Source: Chloroflexota bacterium
GTDB taxonomy: Bacteria; Chloroflexota; Anaerolineae; UBA7937; B3-Chlor
Direction: 5' to 3'
Length of the DNA stretch: 64,000 nucleotides
Assembly (NCBI GenBank): GCA_030603665.1
Contig: JAUVXJ010000002.1
Span: 124,001 to 188,000 of the forward strand
Under the pieces are notes generated by a model. It was given only the letters and a program-made list of their open reading frames with translations, had not been told where the DNA came from and did not search any database. Shown piece by piece: positions 1 through 7,786 of the stretch. The position numbers and the translations under genes were made by a program. The stretch's first letter is position 1. Each line of letters begins with the position of its first letter.

Positions 1-311
1 GCCACCCATTCCGAGGGCACCCTCCGCGCCTTGTCAAACTCACGCCGCGCCTTCCGCACCGTGCGGACTTCATCGGAGTCAGGGTCGAGGCCCTCAACTT
101 CCGACTCTGCCGCCTCCAATGCCGCCCCCATGTCATCACTCACCAATTGCTCGTGAGCCACGCGTCCCAGGGTGGCGAGTTGCATCGCCCTTCCCTGCGC
201 GCCCCCGGGGGGCATGTAGGTCTGCTGATCCCAGCCCAACACACCTCCCGCCGCTTCGAGATCAGCTACAATACCGAACTGCTTGCGTAGTTCCTCCAAT
301 CCTGCCCCCAT
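1..311 (-). CDS. Carboxypeptidase Taq (M32 family) metallopeptidase, N-terminal part
   Basis: N-terminal 103 codons of a gene that runs off the window start. The translation opens MGAGLEELRKQFGIVADLEA and carries the M32 N-terminal signature LGWDQQTYMPPGG, then a QLATLGR-AHEQ segment, as in thermostable carboxypeptidase 1 (TaqCP). Family members are cytosolic zinc carboxypeptidases of about 500 residues that trim C-terminal residues from peptides; the HEXXH zinc site would lie beyond the window. The ATG is well supported by an AGGAGG Shine-Dalgarno seven bases upstream. It lies downstream of glmS on the same strand, 156 bases away, and may be co-transcribed, but nothing links the functions. 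The family call is firm; activity cannot be judged from this fragment. Confidence 0.88.
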   Translation of the reverse strand, partial: MGAGLEELRKQFGIVADLEAAGGVLGWDQQTYMPPGGAQGRAMQLATLGRVAHEQLVSDDMGAALEAAESEVEGLDPDSDEVRTVRKARREFDKARRVPSEWV

Positions 312-467
312 GTATCCTCCTGAGACTACCAATGATACTGCTGCGCTCTCCGCACGCCTCGCCTATCGCAGCATGCGGGAGCCCATACCAGGCTTTCGAC
401 AGACATCTTCTGGCTTCGTGTTCCAGCGGGCCAGATCCACCTGAGACTACATCACAGAGTGGCCACT

Positions 468-2315
468 CTACTCCACGGTCACGGATTTGGCTAGATTGCG
501 CGGCTGATCCACATCGCAGCCACGCGCGACAGCCACGTAGTAGGCGAATAGCTGAAGCGGGACGATGGCCAAGATGGGGCTCAGATCCTCTCGTGTCTCC
601 GGGATGTAGAACACCTCTTCGGAATGCGTCGCGATCACCTCGTCTCCCACGGTGGCCACCGATAGCACATCGGCTCGCCTCGCACGCACCTCCTGGATGT
701 TGCTCAGGAGCTTCTCATAGGTGTCACTCTGGGGCACGATGGCAAACACCGGGAACCCCGAGTCCAACATGGCGATGGGACCATGCTTCAGTTCGCCTCC
801 CGCATAGCCCTCGGCGTGGACGTAGCTGATCTCCTTGAGCTTCAAAGCCCCCTCGAGGGCGGTAGGATAGGCCAGGTTGCGGCCGATGAAGAAGAAACCC
901 TGCCGGTCGGCGTACCGCCTGGCTACCTCGGCGATAGCCTCCTCCTGTTCCAGAATAGCCTCGACCTTGGAAGGCAATCCCCTCAGCTCACTCACCACCT
1001 CAGCGATCTCCTCGTCTGACAGGCGACTACGGCCGCGCGCCAGATCTAGAGCCAGGAGGCACAACACCACCAACTCCGTGAGATAGGTCTTGGTGGCAAC
1101 AACGCCAATCTCCGGACCAGCCTGAAGATAGAAGGTGGCGTCCGCGCCGCGAGTCACCGAGCTACCCACCACGTTGGTGATGGCCACCGTAGTTGCGCCC
1201 TTCTCCCGGGCCAGCCGGAACGCTGCCATTGTGTCAGCTGTCTCCCCCGATTGCGTGATGATCACGACCAACGTCTTGTCGTCGATCAGTGGATCGCGGT
1301 ACCGAAACTCAGACGCAACCTCTACGTCCACGGGAAGACCAGCCCACTTCTCCATCAGCAGCCTACCCACCAGTCCCGCGTAGTAGGACGTGCCACAGGC
1401 CACGACAGCCACCCTCTCAACGCGGTCAAAGTTTAGATGGGACCACTCGGAGAGATTCACGCGCCGGCCGTCGAGACGGCCACGGAGGGCGTTGATGATG
1501 GCCTCCGGCTGCTCATGCACTTCCTTGAGATAGAAGTGGGGGAAACCGCCTTTCTCCGCCGACTGGAGGTTCCAGGAGATCTGAAAGGGCTCACGCTGCA
1601 TCTCCTCTCCCTCCAGCGTGCGTATGATTACTCCTACCGGTGTCAAAGCCACTACTTCGCCATCGTCCAGCACGAGAGCTCGACGCGTATGCCTCATCAC
1701 GGCCGGGATGTCCGAAGCGAGGAAGTTCTCCCCGTGGCCCAAGCCCACGATCAAGGGCGAGAACAGCCGCGCCCCAACCAATACGTGCGGTTCATCTCGA
1801 CAGAAAGCGGCGACGGCATAGGCACCCCGCACCTTCCTCAGACCACAGCGCACAGCCTCAGGCAGAATAGGATCCTCATGTCCCTCCTCGGCCAGTCTGC
1901 CGTATTCCTCCTCGAAGAGGTGCGCCAGCACTTCGGTGTCTGTCTGGGAGACGAACTCGTGCCCGCTGCTCAGCAGCTCCTTCCGCAATTCGGTGTGATT
2001 CTCGATGATTCCATTGTGAACGAGAACGATCTTGCGCTCACAGTCAGCGTGAGGATGGGCGTTGGTCTCGTTTGGCAGGCCATGAGTAGCCCAACGGGTG
2101 TGACCCAATCCCAGGAACCCCGCGGGTCCACCATCTCCCACTGCATCCAGCAGTTTCTGAAGCTTTCCTTCGGTCTTCTCTATCTGAATCTCCCCCTCTA
2201 GGTTCAAGACGGCTATGCCGGCTGAGTCATACCCCCGATACTCGAGGCGTCGCAGCCCATCCAGCAAGATGGGGGTGGCAAATCGGGGACCCACGTAACC
2301 TACGATGCCGCACAT
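468..2315 (-). CDS. glmS: Glutamine-fructose-6-phosphate aminotransferase (isomerizing)
   Basis: Makes glucosamine-6-phosphate from fructose-6-phosphate and glutamine, the first committed step to UDP-GlcNAc and peptidoglycan. The 615-residue protein begins MCGIVGYVG, so Cys2 becomes the N-terminal nucleophile of the glutaminase domain (about 2-220). Two SIS domains follow (about 290-600), with the conserved TQSGETADT phosphosugar loop, a KEISYVHAEGYAGGELKHGP segment near the C-terminus, and the terminal PRNLAKSVTVE. Length is normal for the family (about 610). It is the second gene behind a glmS ribozyme, 21 bases downstream of a GTPase-SIS fusion gene, so glucosamine-6-phosphate should repress both through cleavage of the shared mRNA. 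A 14-base palindrome (456-469) overlaps the stop codon but lacks a T-tract. Confidence 0.98.
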   Translation of the reverse strand: MCGIVGYVGPRFATPILLDGLRRLEYRGYDSAGIAVLNLEGEIQIEKTEGKLQKLLDAVGDGGPAGFLGLGHTRWATHGLPNETNAHPHADCERKIVLVHNGIIENHTELRKELLSSGHEFVSQTDTEVLAHLFEEEYGRLAEEGHEDPILPEAVRCGLRKVRGAYAVAAFCRDEPHVLVGARLFSPLIVGLGHGENFLASDIPAVMRHTRRALVLDDGEVVALTPVGVIIRTLEGEEMQREPFQISWNLQSAEKGGFPHFYLKEVHEQPEAIINALRGRLDGRRVNLSEWSHLNFDRVERVAVVACGTSYYAGLVGRLLMEKWAGLPVDVEVASEFRYRDPLIDDKTLVVIITQSGETADTMAAFRLAREKGATTVAITNVVGSSVTRGADATFYLQAGPEIGVVATKTYLTELVVLCLLALDLARGRSRLSDEEIAEVVSELRGLPSKVEAILEQEEAIAEVARRYADRQGFFFIGRNLAYPTALEGALKLKEISYVHAEGYAGGELKHGPIAMLDSGFPVFAIVPQSDTYEKLLSNIQEVRARRADVLSVATVGDEVIATHSEEVFYIPETREDLSPILAIVPLQLFAYYVAVARGCDVDQPRNLAKSVTVE

Positions 2316-2336
2316 GTCCTTCCTACCTCCCCGCCT

Positions 2337-3512
2337 TCACTTGATACCCATCTTCTTGGTGGGTACGACCTCGGGCAGCATCAGCTCGATGGAGCGGTCA
2401 GCGCTCACGCCTCGCTCGTCGGCCAGAGTCAGAAGCAGAGCATGGCCAATCGCCAGATGCGCGGCCTGCACTTTGCTAGACGACGGACCTTCCGGCTTGG
2501 CATTGCTCTTGATCACATAGTCAGCCGCGTCGCCCAGAGGCGTGTCCACATTCTCGGTGATAGCCACCGTGATCACACTCCTGGCCCTGGCTCGCTCCAG
2601 AGCATGATACACAAAGCCGGTGCCACCACTGGCAGAAATGCCGATCACAACGTCTCCATCGTTGATCGCCAACGACATGTACCTGGACAAGCCCGCCTCT
2701 TCCTCTCCCGTGCCCTTGGCGAAGCTGATGGGCTGCATGTCGCCCAGGTTGTTGGTGAAGACCATGATGGGCACACCGGTCTCCAACCCCTGCCCTGCCA
2801 TCTCCATGGCCACGAGGGCGCTTGCTCCGGCACCCGTCACCACGATCTTGTTGCCGGCCTCAATGCACTCTCGCAGGACACCAACCACCGTCTCTATGGC
2901 TGGGACCGCCACCTCCAAAGTGGCCAGTATGCCCTCGGCGTCCTGGCGCAACACCCGCGCAATCCGTTCCCCTGTGGACTCGCACCCAGAGAGGTCCACG
3001 CTGACCATCATAGGTTTGGACACGTCGATGATCTGGCCCACCGTGTCAATGAGCACGTAGTCGCCGTACGGGTATGCGGTGAACTCAAGGGTGGTGCCAG
3101 GGAGGTTGCCCGTGGCGAGGTCCAGGCCTGTGAGGTTGCCGATGAGACTGGTCTTGCCACTGTTGAACACGCCCAATACGGCTATGCGGTCCTTTGGAGC
3201 GAAGGTTTCCGCGAGCCGAGTCCGGATCTCCTCCATGCCCTCCAGGGTGCTCATGGAGGCGGGGATGAGCTCCAGCCCGAGCTCCCCCTCCACCGCAGCC
3301 CGTCCAGCGCCATCTACGAGGTCCGTCTTGTTGGCGACGCCAAGGACAGGAATCCCCACCTCCTCGACCGCCTCCAGGAAGACCCTCATTGTGCTCACCT
3401 GTGGGTCGACCATGTTGACCATCAGGATCGCACCCTGGGGACCGAAAGACTCGAATGGGGTGGAGATCTTCTTCAGTACTCTCTTGCTGTGCACTTCTGC
3501 CCCTCCTGTCAT
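2337..3512 (-). CDS. Circularly permuted GTPase fused to a SIS sugar-phosphate domain
   Basis: A 391-residue two-domain protein. The N-terminal half has GTPase motifs in permuted order: NKTD (G4, 61-64), a PAS segment (G5-like, 84-86), GVFNSGKT (G1, 114-121), PGTT (G2, about 138-141) and DTVG (G3, 156-159), the arrangement of RsgA/YlqF-type cpGTPases. The C-terminal half (about 186-365) is a SIS domain with a VTGAGAS turn, a GISASGG phosphosugar loop (291-297) and a GPSSS stretch, resembling MurQ/KpsF-type isomerases. I do not know a named family with this fusion. Its place between a glmS ribozyme and glmS implies a role in amino-sugar metabolism. The ATG at 3512 is possible, but GTG at 3494 has a better GGAGGGG five bases upstream; starting there removes six residues and no motif. 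Confidence 0.85.
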   Translation of the reverse strand: MTGGAEVHSKRVLKKISTPFESFGPQGAILMVNMVDPQVSTMRVFLEAVEEVGIPVLGVANKTDLVDGAGRAAVEGELGLELIPASMSTLEGMEEIRTRLAETFAPKDRIAVLGVFNSGKTSLIGNLTGLDLATGNLPGTTLEFTAYPYGDYVLIDTVGQIIDVSKPMMVSVDLSGCESTGERIARVLRQDAEGILATLEVAVPAIETVVGVLRECIEAGNKIVVTGAGASALVAMEMAGQGLETGVPIMVFTNNLGDMQPISFAKGTGEEEAGLSRYMSLAINDGDVVIGISASGGTGFVYHALERARARSVITVAITENVDTPLGDAADYVIKSNAKPEGPSSSKVQAAHLAIGHALLLTLADERGVSADRSIELMLPEVVPTKKMGIK

Positions 3513-3604
3513 GCGGTTGCCAAACCTCTCCTGGACACGAAGTCTGGCTTCTTGGGATGTGCTGCGCTCGCTCGTCGCGCGTGAATGCGCGCCACATCTC
3601 TGCT

Positions 3605-3812
3605 ACTGAACCCCCTTTGTCCCAGCGGTCACCCGCAGGTCTTGAGGGAATCCTTCGTCTCAGGAGGGGAAGACCAGGAGCGTAGCCACTCCTGAGGGGC
3701 ATCCGCCGATCTCTCGATCTTCCCGCTCTGCCGTACCGGCCAAGCGGTTGGCCCCGCCTTGCGTTGGGGAACCCCTACCTCGTCAACTGGAAGCATCCAG
3801 TCCCGGCGCTAT
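3605..3812 (-). ncRNA. glmS ribozyme: glmS ribozyme (GlcN6P-responsive self-cleaving riboswitch)
   Basis: Read on the minus strand, the 5' leader of the GTPase-SIS/glmS operon shows the class hallmarks in order: AGCGCC with the expected cleavage between A3810 and G3809; a P2 hairpin ACTGGA/TCCAGT; the invariant GTTGACGAGG (3778-3787); GGGG then ATCGAGAGATCGGCGGATGCC (to about 3699), where GGGG and CCCC supply the pseudoknot pairing; a P3-like hairpin CAGGAG/CTCCTG; and the 3' core GCGGGTGACCGC followed by GGGACAAAGG (to about 3611). Compared with Bacillus ribozymes there is an insertion of roughly 45 bases between the GGGG and ATCGA elements. Known mechanism: GlcN6P acts as cofactor for cleavage and the mRNA is then degraded. 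It sits about 100 bases upstream of the first gene, not directly next to glmS. Confidence 0.94.
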
Positions 3813-3874
3813 CTCCCCCGTTGCTCATTCCTCCTGCCTACATCTGCGCCACCTCCCTCCACATATTCTTGTTC

Positions 3875-3903
3875 ACTATAGCAGCACAGACTGCTGCCCG
3901 CAA
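3875..3903 (-). promoter_or_regulatory. Sigma70-type promoter of the ribozyme-glmS operon
   Basis: On the minus strand, -35 TTGCGG (3898-3903) and -10 TATAGT (3875-3880) are 17 bases apart. The transcript would start near 3868, about 58 bases before the ribozyme cleavage site. The promoter overlaps the last codons of the upstream DUF512 gene. The spacer itself is an inverted repeat (GCAGCA, five bases, TGCTGC, 3881-3897), which could be an operator. Confidence 0.6.
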
Positions 3904-5201
3904 GTGTGGCCGCTCCCCGCGAAGTGGCCCAGCACAGCCCCCATGCTGCCCCCCAGCACCACTGGAGTCTCCAACGAACCCTCCACGTCCTGCCTCGTCA
4001 CTTGGTCCAGCGTCACTTGCCCTTGCGACTCAAACATCGCCCGAGGCGCGAACACAGCGTCTCCAAGGTCTCGTCCCCTCAACGCATGCACAACATCCCG
4101 GCCCGTCAACAGGCCGGAAACGGTCACTGTCGCGCCCAAGAAGTCATTCGTCACCGGCACCGTGGTTATGTCAAGACCTGCTCTCTCTTGGAGTTCCCGG
4201 CAGATCTTGCCCAGAGTCGGGGCGATCAGCGTTCCGCAGACCAGCGTACCCCTGCCGCTCAAACTGGAGCGTGCCCATTCTCTCCTCAGAGTGTCCCACT
4301 CGTCGAGCAAGTGTCGCACCAGACCTATGCCGTTCTCCAGTTGAGGAAAGCCGTCATACTCCTGAACGGGCGGAACGGAGTGCCCCGTCCGGAGGTACAG
4401 TTCGTCAGATGGATATACCACACCGACTCCCAGCTCCCGGCGGTTCTCCTTCTGCCAGAGGATGATCGAGTCTACAATAGTTCGCTCCTCGTCACGGGTC
4501 AGGAGGCGGATATCGCCTGTGTGGTACTTGGTCAGCCCCACCGGCACAACACCTATCGAAGCTACGGCAGGATGCAACGCCGTGAGGTCCCGAACAGTTT
4601 GTTCGAGTTGCTCCCCATCGTTAAGGCCGGGCATCGCCACGATCTGGGTATGCATCTCGATGCCCATTCCCGCCAGGCGTCGCAGCTGCTGACCTATGTC
4701 GGGCGCGCCGGGGTTGCACAGCAGGTGATTCCTCGTCTCAGGATCCGTGGCGTGGACCGATACGTAGAGCGGGCTCAGATGCTGCTCGGCAACTCGCTCC
4801 CAGTCTTCCTCGGTCCAGTTGGAGAGGGTGATGAAGTTGCCGTGAAGGAATGAGTAGCGGTAGTCGTCATCCTTGACATAGAGAGAGGGCCGCAGTCCAG
4901 GGGGCAAGTGGTCTACGAAGCAGAACGAGCAATTGTTGCTACAGCGGCGAAGCCCATCGAACACATCCTCGGCAAAGCGAACGCCCAGCTCCTCTCCATA
5001 GCCCCTTTCCAAAACAAGAGCGAGCCGTGTGCCAGCTCGCTCGATCTCCAACTCCAGCCGCTCCTCGGCTGCGTAGAAGTAGTAGTCAATGACGTCGCGC
5101 AGAACGTGACCGTTGATGGCCACCAGTCGGTCCTGCGGCTTGAGGCCCCATCGGTCAGCCAGGCTGCCCTTGTCTATGGAAGCTATCAGCCCGCCACTCA
5201 G
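3876..5201 (-). CDS. PDZ-radical SAM protein of the DUF512 family
   Basis: About 441 residues if begun at a CTG that overlaps the plsC stop by four bases (CTGA, 5198-5201). From there the frame reads LSGGLIASIDKGS...LAINGH-type PDZ sequence, the usual N-terminus of this family, then CSNNCSFCFVDHLPPGLR, an unusual radical SAM cysteine cluster (CxxxCxxC), LSPLYVSVHAT, and a C-terminal DUF512 segment. The first conventional start is GTG at 5123, which would delete most of the PDZ domain; no ATG, GTG or TTG lies in frame between plsC and that codon. The function is unknown; family members probably bind a 4Fe-4S cluster and SAM. It is the last gene of cmk-plsC-DUF512. The coding call is firm, the start is not. 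Confidence 0.9.
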   Translation of the reverse strand: MSGGLIASIDKGSLADRWGLKPQDRLVAINGHVLRDVIDYYFYAAEERLELEIERAGTRLALVLERGYGEELGVRFAEDVFDGLRRCSNNCSFCFVDHLPPGLRPSLYVKDDDYRYSFLHGNFITLSNWTEEDWERVAEQHLSPLYVSVHATDPETRNHLLCNPGAPDIGQQLRRLAGMGIEMHTQIVAMPGLNDGEQLEQTVRDLTALHPAVASIGVVPVGLTKYHTGDIRLLTRDEERTIVDSIILWQKENRRELGVGVVYPSDELYLRTGHSVPPVQEYDGFPQLENGIGLVRHLLDEWDTLRREWARSSLSGRGTLVCGTLIAPTLGKICRELQERAGLDITTVPVTNDFLGATVTVSGLLTGRDVVHALRGRDLGDAVFAPRAMFESQGQVTLDQVTRQDVEGSLETPVVLGGSMGAVLGHFAGSGHTCGQQSVLL

Positions 5202-5941
5202 CCCCTCACGCCCCCCTTTCTGAACACGGTTCGCCTGCCCTCGTGCCCCACGGGACCGGACGTCCAGACTCCTCCGTCGTAGGGCCGAACGTATTCCTCG
5301 GTAGCCGCAGGGGAATCGCTGTAGTGGCCTCGATACTCCTCAGGCAGAAGCGCCGCAATCCGGTACATCATCTCGTCCGTCATCTGCGCCAACTGCGCTC
5401 GGCTCATCTTGCCCTGACCCGGCTCGAAGACGAAGGGCATGCCGAACACTGCCTTGACTTTCGTGCGCCGTAGTCTACGAAGCTGGTGCCAGAGCTTCTC
5501 CTGCCCCCAGATAGCGGCAGGGATGATTGCCGCACCCGACTTGACCGCGATGTAGGAGAGGCCGTCTTTCCCCTTCTGCAGAGTATTGGTCTTGCTCCTT
5601 GTGCCCTCAGGTGCCACCATCAGGACCTTCCCGTCCTTCAGCACTTTGAGCGAGGTACGGAGGGCCTGGCGGTCGACCTCGCCCCGCCTCACGGGGAAGG
5701 TGCCATACAGGTTGAAAAAGATCGCTAGAAGGGGATTGTCGTAGTTTTCAGCCTTGGACATGCCCACGATCTCACGGTCGATGAATGCCGCACCTAAGAC
5801 AGTGTCTATGAAGATCATATGGTTCTGCACGACGATCAGGGGCCCTTCCTGAGGCAGATTCTCCAAGCCCTCTACCTCGTAGTCCAGGACTAGCGACATT
5901 GCGAGTCGCAGAACCCGATTGGCGAACTGCTGGAAGGTCAT
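5198..5941 (-). CDS. plsC: 1-acyl-sn-glycerol-3-phosphate acyltransferase
   Basis: Adds the second acyl chain to lysophosphatidic acid to give phosphatidic acid at the inner face of the membrane. The 247-residue protein has the LPLAT motifs in order: NHMIFID (H-x4-D catalytic motif, about 40-46), FPVRRGEVD (acyl-acceptor binding), APEGTRSK, and an IIPAAIWG block. Length matches bacterial PlsC. It lies 15 bases after cmk on the same strand and overlaps the probable start of the DUF512 gene, so the three form one operon. The C-terminal tail of about 40 residues past the catalytic domain is Gly/Arg-rich and not conserved as far as I can tell. Confidence 0.93.
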   Translation of the reverse strand: MTFQQFANRVLRLAMSLVLDYEVEGLENLPQEGPLIVVQNHMIFIDTVLGAAFIDREIVGMSKAENYDNPLLAIFFNLYGTFPVRRGEVDRQALRTSLKVLKDGKVLMVAPEGTRSKTNTLQKGKDGLSYIAVKSGAAIIPAAIWGQEKLWHQLRRLRRTKVKAVFGMPFVFEPGQGKMSRAQLAQMTDEMMYRIAALLPEEYRGHYSDSPAATEEYVRPYDGGVWTSGPVGHEGRRTVFRKGGVRG

Positions 5942-5956
5942 CGCTTTCCTGCCTCC

Positions 5957-6751
5957 TCATGCACCAGTCTTCTTGGCTGCGTCAGTGATGGTCTCTGCAA
6001 TGAGCTGCTCCACTACGTCTAACACCTCACTTATGGACAAGTTGTCAGTATCCACTACGATAGCATCCTCAGCAGCCTTCAGCGGCGCAACTTCCCGTTG
6101 ACTGTCGATCCTGTCGCGACGCACCACGTTGCTGAGTATCCGTTCGTAGTCGGCTTCCTTGCCGCGTTCCACCAACTGCAGGTATCGCCTCCGGGCCCGC
6201 ACCTCGGGAGATGCATCCAAATAGATCTTCAAGTCGGCGTCAGGGATGACGACCGTGCCGATGTCGCGTCCCACCATCAGCACGCGGCCCCGCTGGGCGA
6301 TACGGCACTGCTGCCCTGTCAAAGCCCGGCGCACACCCGCACAAGCCGACACTGGCGAGACGTATCGATCCACATCGGGCCGTCTGATCTCCCAGGTCAC
6401 GTCTTCGCCATCAGCGAGAACCGTGTACTGTCGTCCATCCTTCACCCCAGGCCTGGTGATCTCGATCTCCAAACTCCGCGCCAGGGCACTGAGCGCCTCT
6501 TCATCGTCGATGTCCAGACCCCGCTCCAGGGCCACCCACGTGACCGCCCGATACATGGCACCTGTGTCCAGGTACAGGTAGCCAAGTCGCTCCGCCAAGA
6601 GACCACCGATGGTGCTCTTTCCCGACGCTGCGGGGCCGTCAATGGCTATCGTCAACGATTGTGATGCTCCGACCTCGCTGGTGGTGGCTTCCGAACCAGT
6701 CACGTGGCTGCCTGCGCTGTAGTTGGGCGAAAGAAACAAAGCAACGTGCAC
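5957..6751 (-). CDS. cmk: Cytidylate kinase
   Basis: Phosphorylates CMP and dCMP with ATP in the cytosol. It shows LTIAIDGPAASGKST (P-loop), the YLYLDTGAMYRAVTW motif, the CMP-binding GRDIGTVVIPDADLKIYLDASPEVRARRR segment and an RD-containing lid. The conserved protein starts at residue 33 of the longest frame, a TTG at 6655 preceded by GGTCGGAG; GTG codons at 6703 and 6751 are alternatives. A promoter with predicted start near 6751 means the outermost GTG would be leaderless, so 6751 is an upper bound and the true start is probably 6703 or 6655. First gene of cmk-plsC-DUF512. Confidence 0.95.
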   Translation of the reverse strand: MHVALFLSPNYSAGSHVTGSEATTSEVGASQSLTIAIDGPAASGKSTIGGLLAERLGYLYLDTGAMYRAVTWVALERGLDIDDEEALSALARSLEIEITRPGVKDGRQYTVLADGEDVTWEIRRPDVDRYVSPVSACAGVRRALTGQQCRIAQRGRVLMVGRDIGTVVIPDADLKIYLDASPEVRARRRYLQLVERGKEADYERILSNVVRRDRIDSQREVAPLKAAEDAIVVDTDNLSISEVLDVVEQLIAETITDAAKKTGA

Positions 6752-6757
6752 GCTGGC

Positions 6758-6786
6758 ATTATACGCCCCGTCCCCCGCGATGACAA
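6758..6786 (-). promoter_or_regulatory. Strong sigma70-type promoter upstream of cmk
   Basis: On the minus strand, TTGTCA (6781-6786), a 17-base spacer and a perfect TATAAT (6758-6763). It begins immediately after the stop codon of the M23 peptidase gene and points into cmk. Transcription would start near 6751. Confidence 0.75.
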
Positions 6787-6787
6787 C

Positions 6788-7786
6788 TCACGGCAGCATC
6801 CTCCGCCGGGACCACTCAAAGGGGTTGACAGCGATGCCACCCACCCTGACCTCCCAGTGGAGATGCGTGCCCGTGGAGAGCCCTGTGGAACCAAGAGCTC
6901 CAATGACGTCCCGCCTGGACACCGCGTCCCCCTCTTCAACATTGAGCTCGGACAGATGGCAATACGTGGTATAGACACCAAGACCATGGTCCAAAACAAC
7001 TGTGTTGCCCCTCACCTGCAGAGGTTCGGAGAGCACTACCCTCCCACTGGCAGCAGCGAATGCAGCCTCGCCCGTCTCCCCATCCAAGTCCACCCCCGCA
7101 TGACGGCCAAAGCCGGTCTCATACTCTCGCACGGCACCGTAGGAAGAAGTTACCGTAAGGGTCTGTACCGGGTACGCGAAGGCGTCGTCCCAAAACTTCT
7201 GGGGGCCGAATAGGGCATAGATAGTGGCCAGCCTCTCCCACTCGGCGGCAACGATCTCGGCGTCCAGCAAGTACTCCCTCTCGCTAGGTATGTCTATGAC
7301 CTCCGTAGGGAACTGGACGTAGGTAACCGTCACCGTGCTGGTAACAAGGACAACCTCGCCCAGGTCGCTCCTCGCCTCCAGAGATAGTTCCCGTGCCCCC
7401 ACTGTCGCCCACGAAGCAAGACCCATCAGACCCCAATAGCTGTCCTCCAGCTCGATGAATTGCAGCGACTCCTCGCCCAAGGAGCCGATCAGCGTCACCT
7501 CACGATTCGATTGTACCTCGACGATCACCGTATCCCCTTGCCCCGGCTCCGCGGGGTCCGTCCGCACCGAGACACGGAGGGGCTCCGGTGTTGGCGTCGG
7601 GGTGGGCGTCGGTGTCGGAGTCGAGGTCGGGGTGGGCAACGGCGTGCTGGTAGCTGTGGGAGTGGGTGTGAAGAGAACGGCGGCCAGGGGTCCTGGAAGT
7701 GGAGAAACGAGCACGTAGCCAGCCAGCCCGACAAGGGCCACTGCCAGCAGTAGACAGATTACGATCCTCAGCGGCCTAGACCTCAT
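6788..7786 (-). CDS. Membrane-anchored M23 family peptidase with Thr/Pro stalk
   Basis: 332 residues. An N-terminal membrane segment (about 7-28) is followed by a TPTPTP-rich stalk (about 40-68), a beta-rich region without a clear family, and a C-terminal LytM/M23 domain with the zinc ligands in RHAGVDLD and HLHWEV. M23 enzymes are zinc endopeptidases that cut peptide cross-bridges of peptidoglycan; both metal motifs are intact, so it is probably active outside the membrane. The gene overlaps the end of scpB by 11 bases, so the two are translated from one message. The Thr/Pro stalk is a low-complexity, codon-repetitive stretch (about 7580-7670). Confidence 0.9.
   Translation of the reverse strand: MRSRPLRIVICLLLAVALVGLAGYVLVSPLPGPLAAVLFTPTPTATSTPLPTPTSTPTPTPTPTPTPEPLRVSVRTDPAEPGQGDTVIVEVQSNREVTLIGSLGEESLQFIELEDSYWGLMGLASWATVGARELSLEARSDLGEVVLVTSTVTVTYVQFPTEVIDIPSEREYLLDAEIVAAEWERLATIYALFGPQKFWDDAFAYPVQTLTVTSSYGAVREYETGFGRHAGVDLDGETGEAAFAAASGRVVLSEPLQVRGNTVVLDHGLGVYTTYCHLSELNVEEGDAVSRRDVIGALGSTGLSTGTHLHWEVRVGGIAVNPFEWSRRRMLP

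Noticed and set aside
2442..3584. Long open frame (380 codons) antisense to the GTPase-SIS gene
   Set aside because: A shadow of GC-rich codon usage: the reverse strand encodes clear GTPase and SIS motifs, and this frame shows no family resemblance.
7580..7690. Repetitive GTCGG/GTGGG bases that could be taken for a tandem repeat array
   Set aside because: They encode the Thr/Pro stalk of the M23 peptidase; the repeat is due to TPTP codons.
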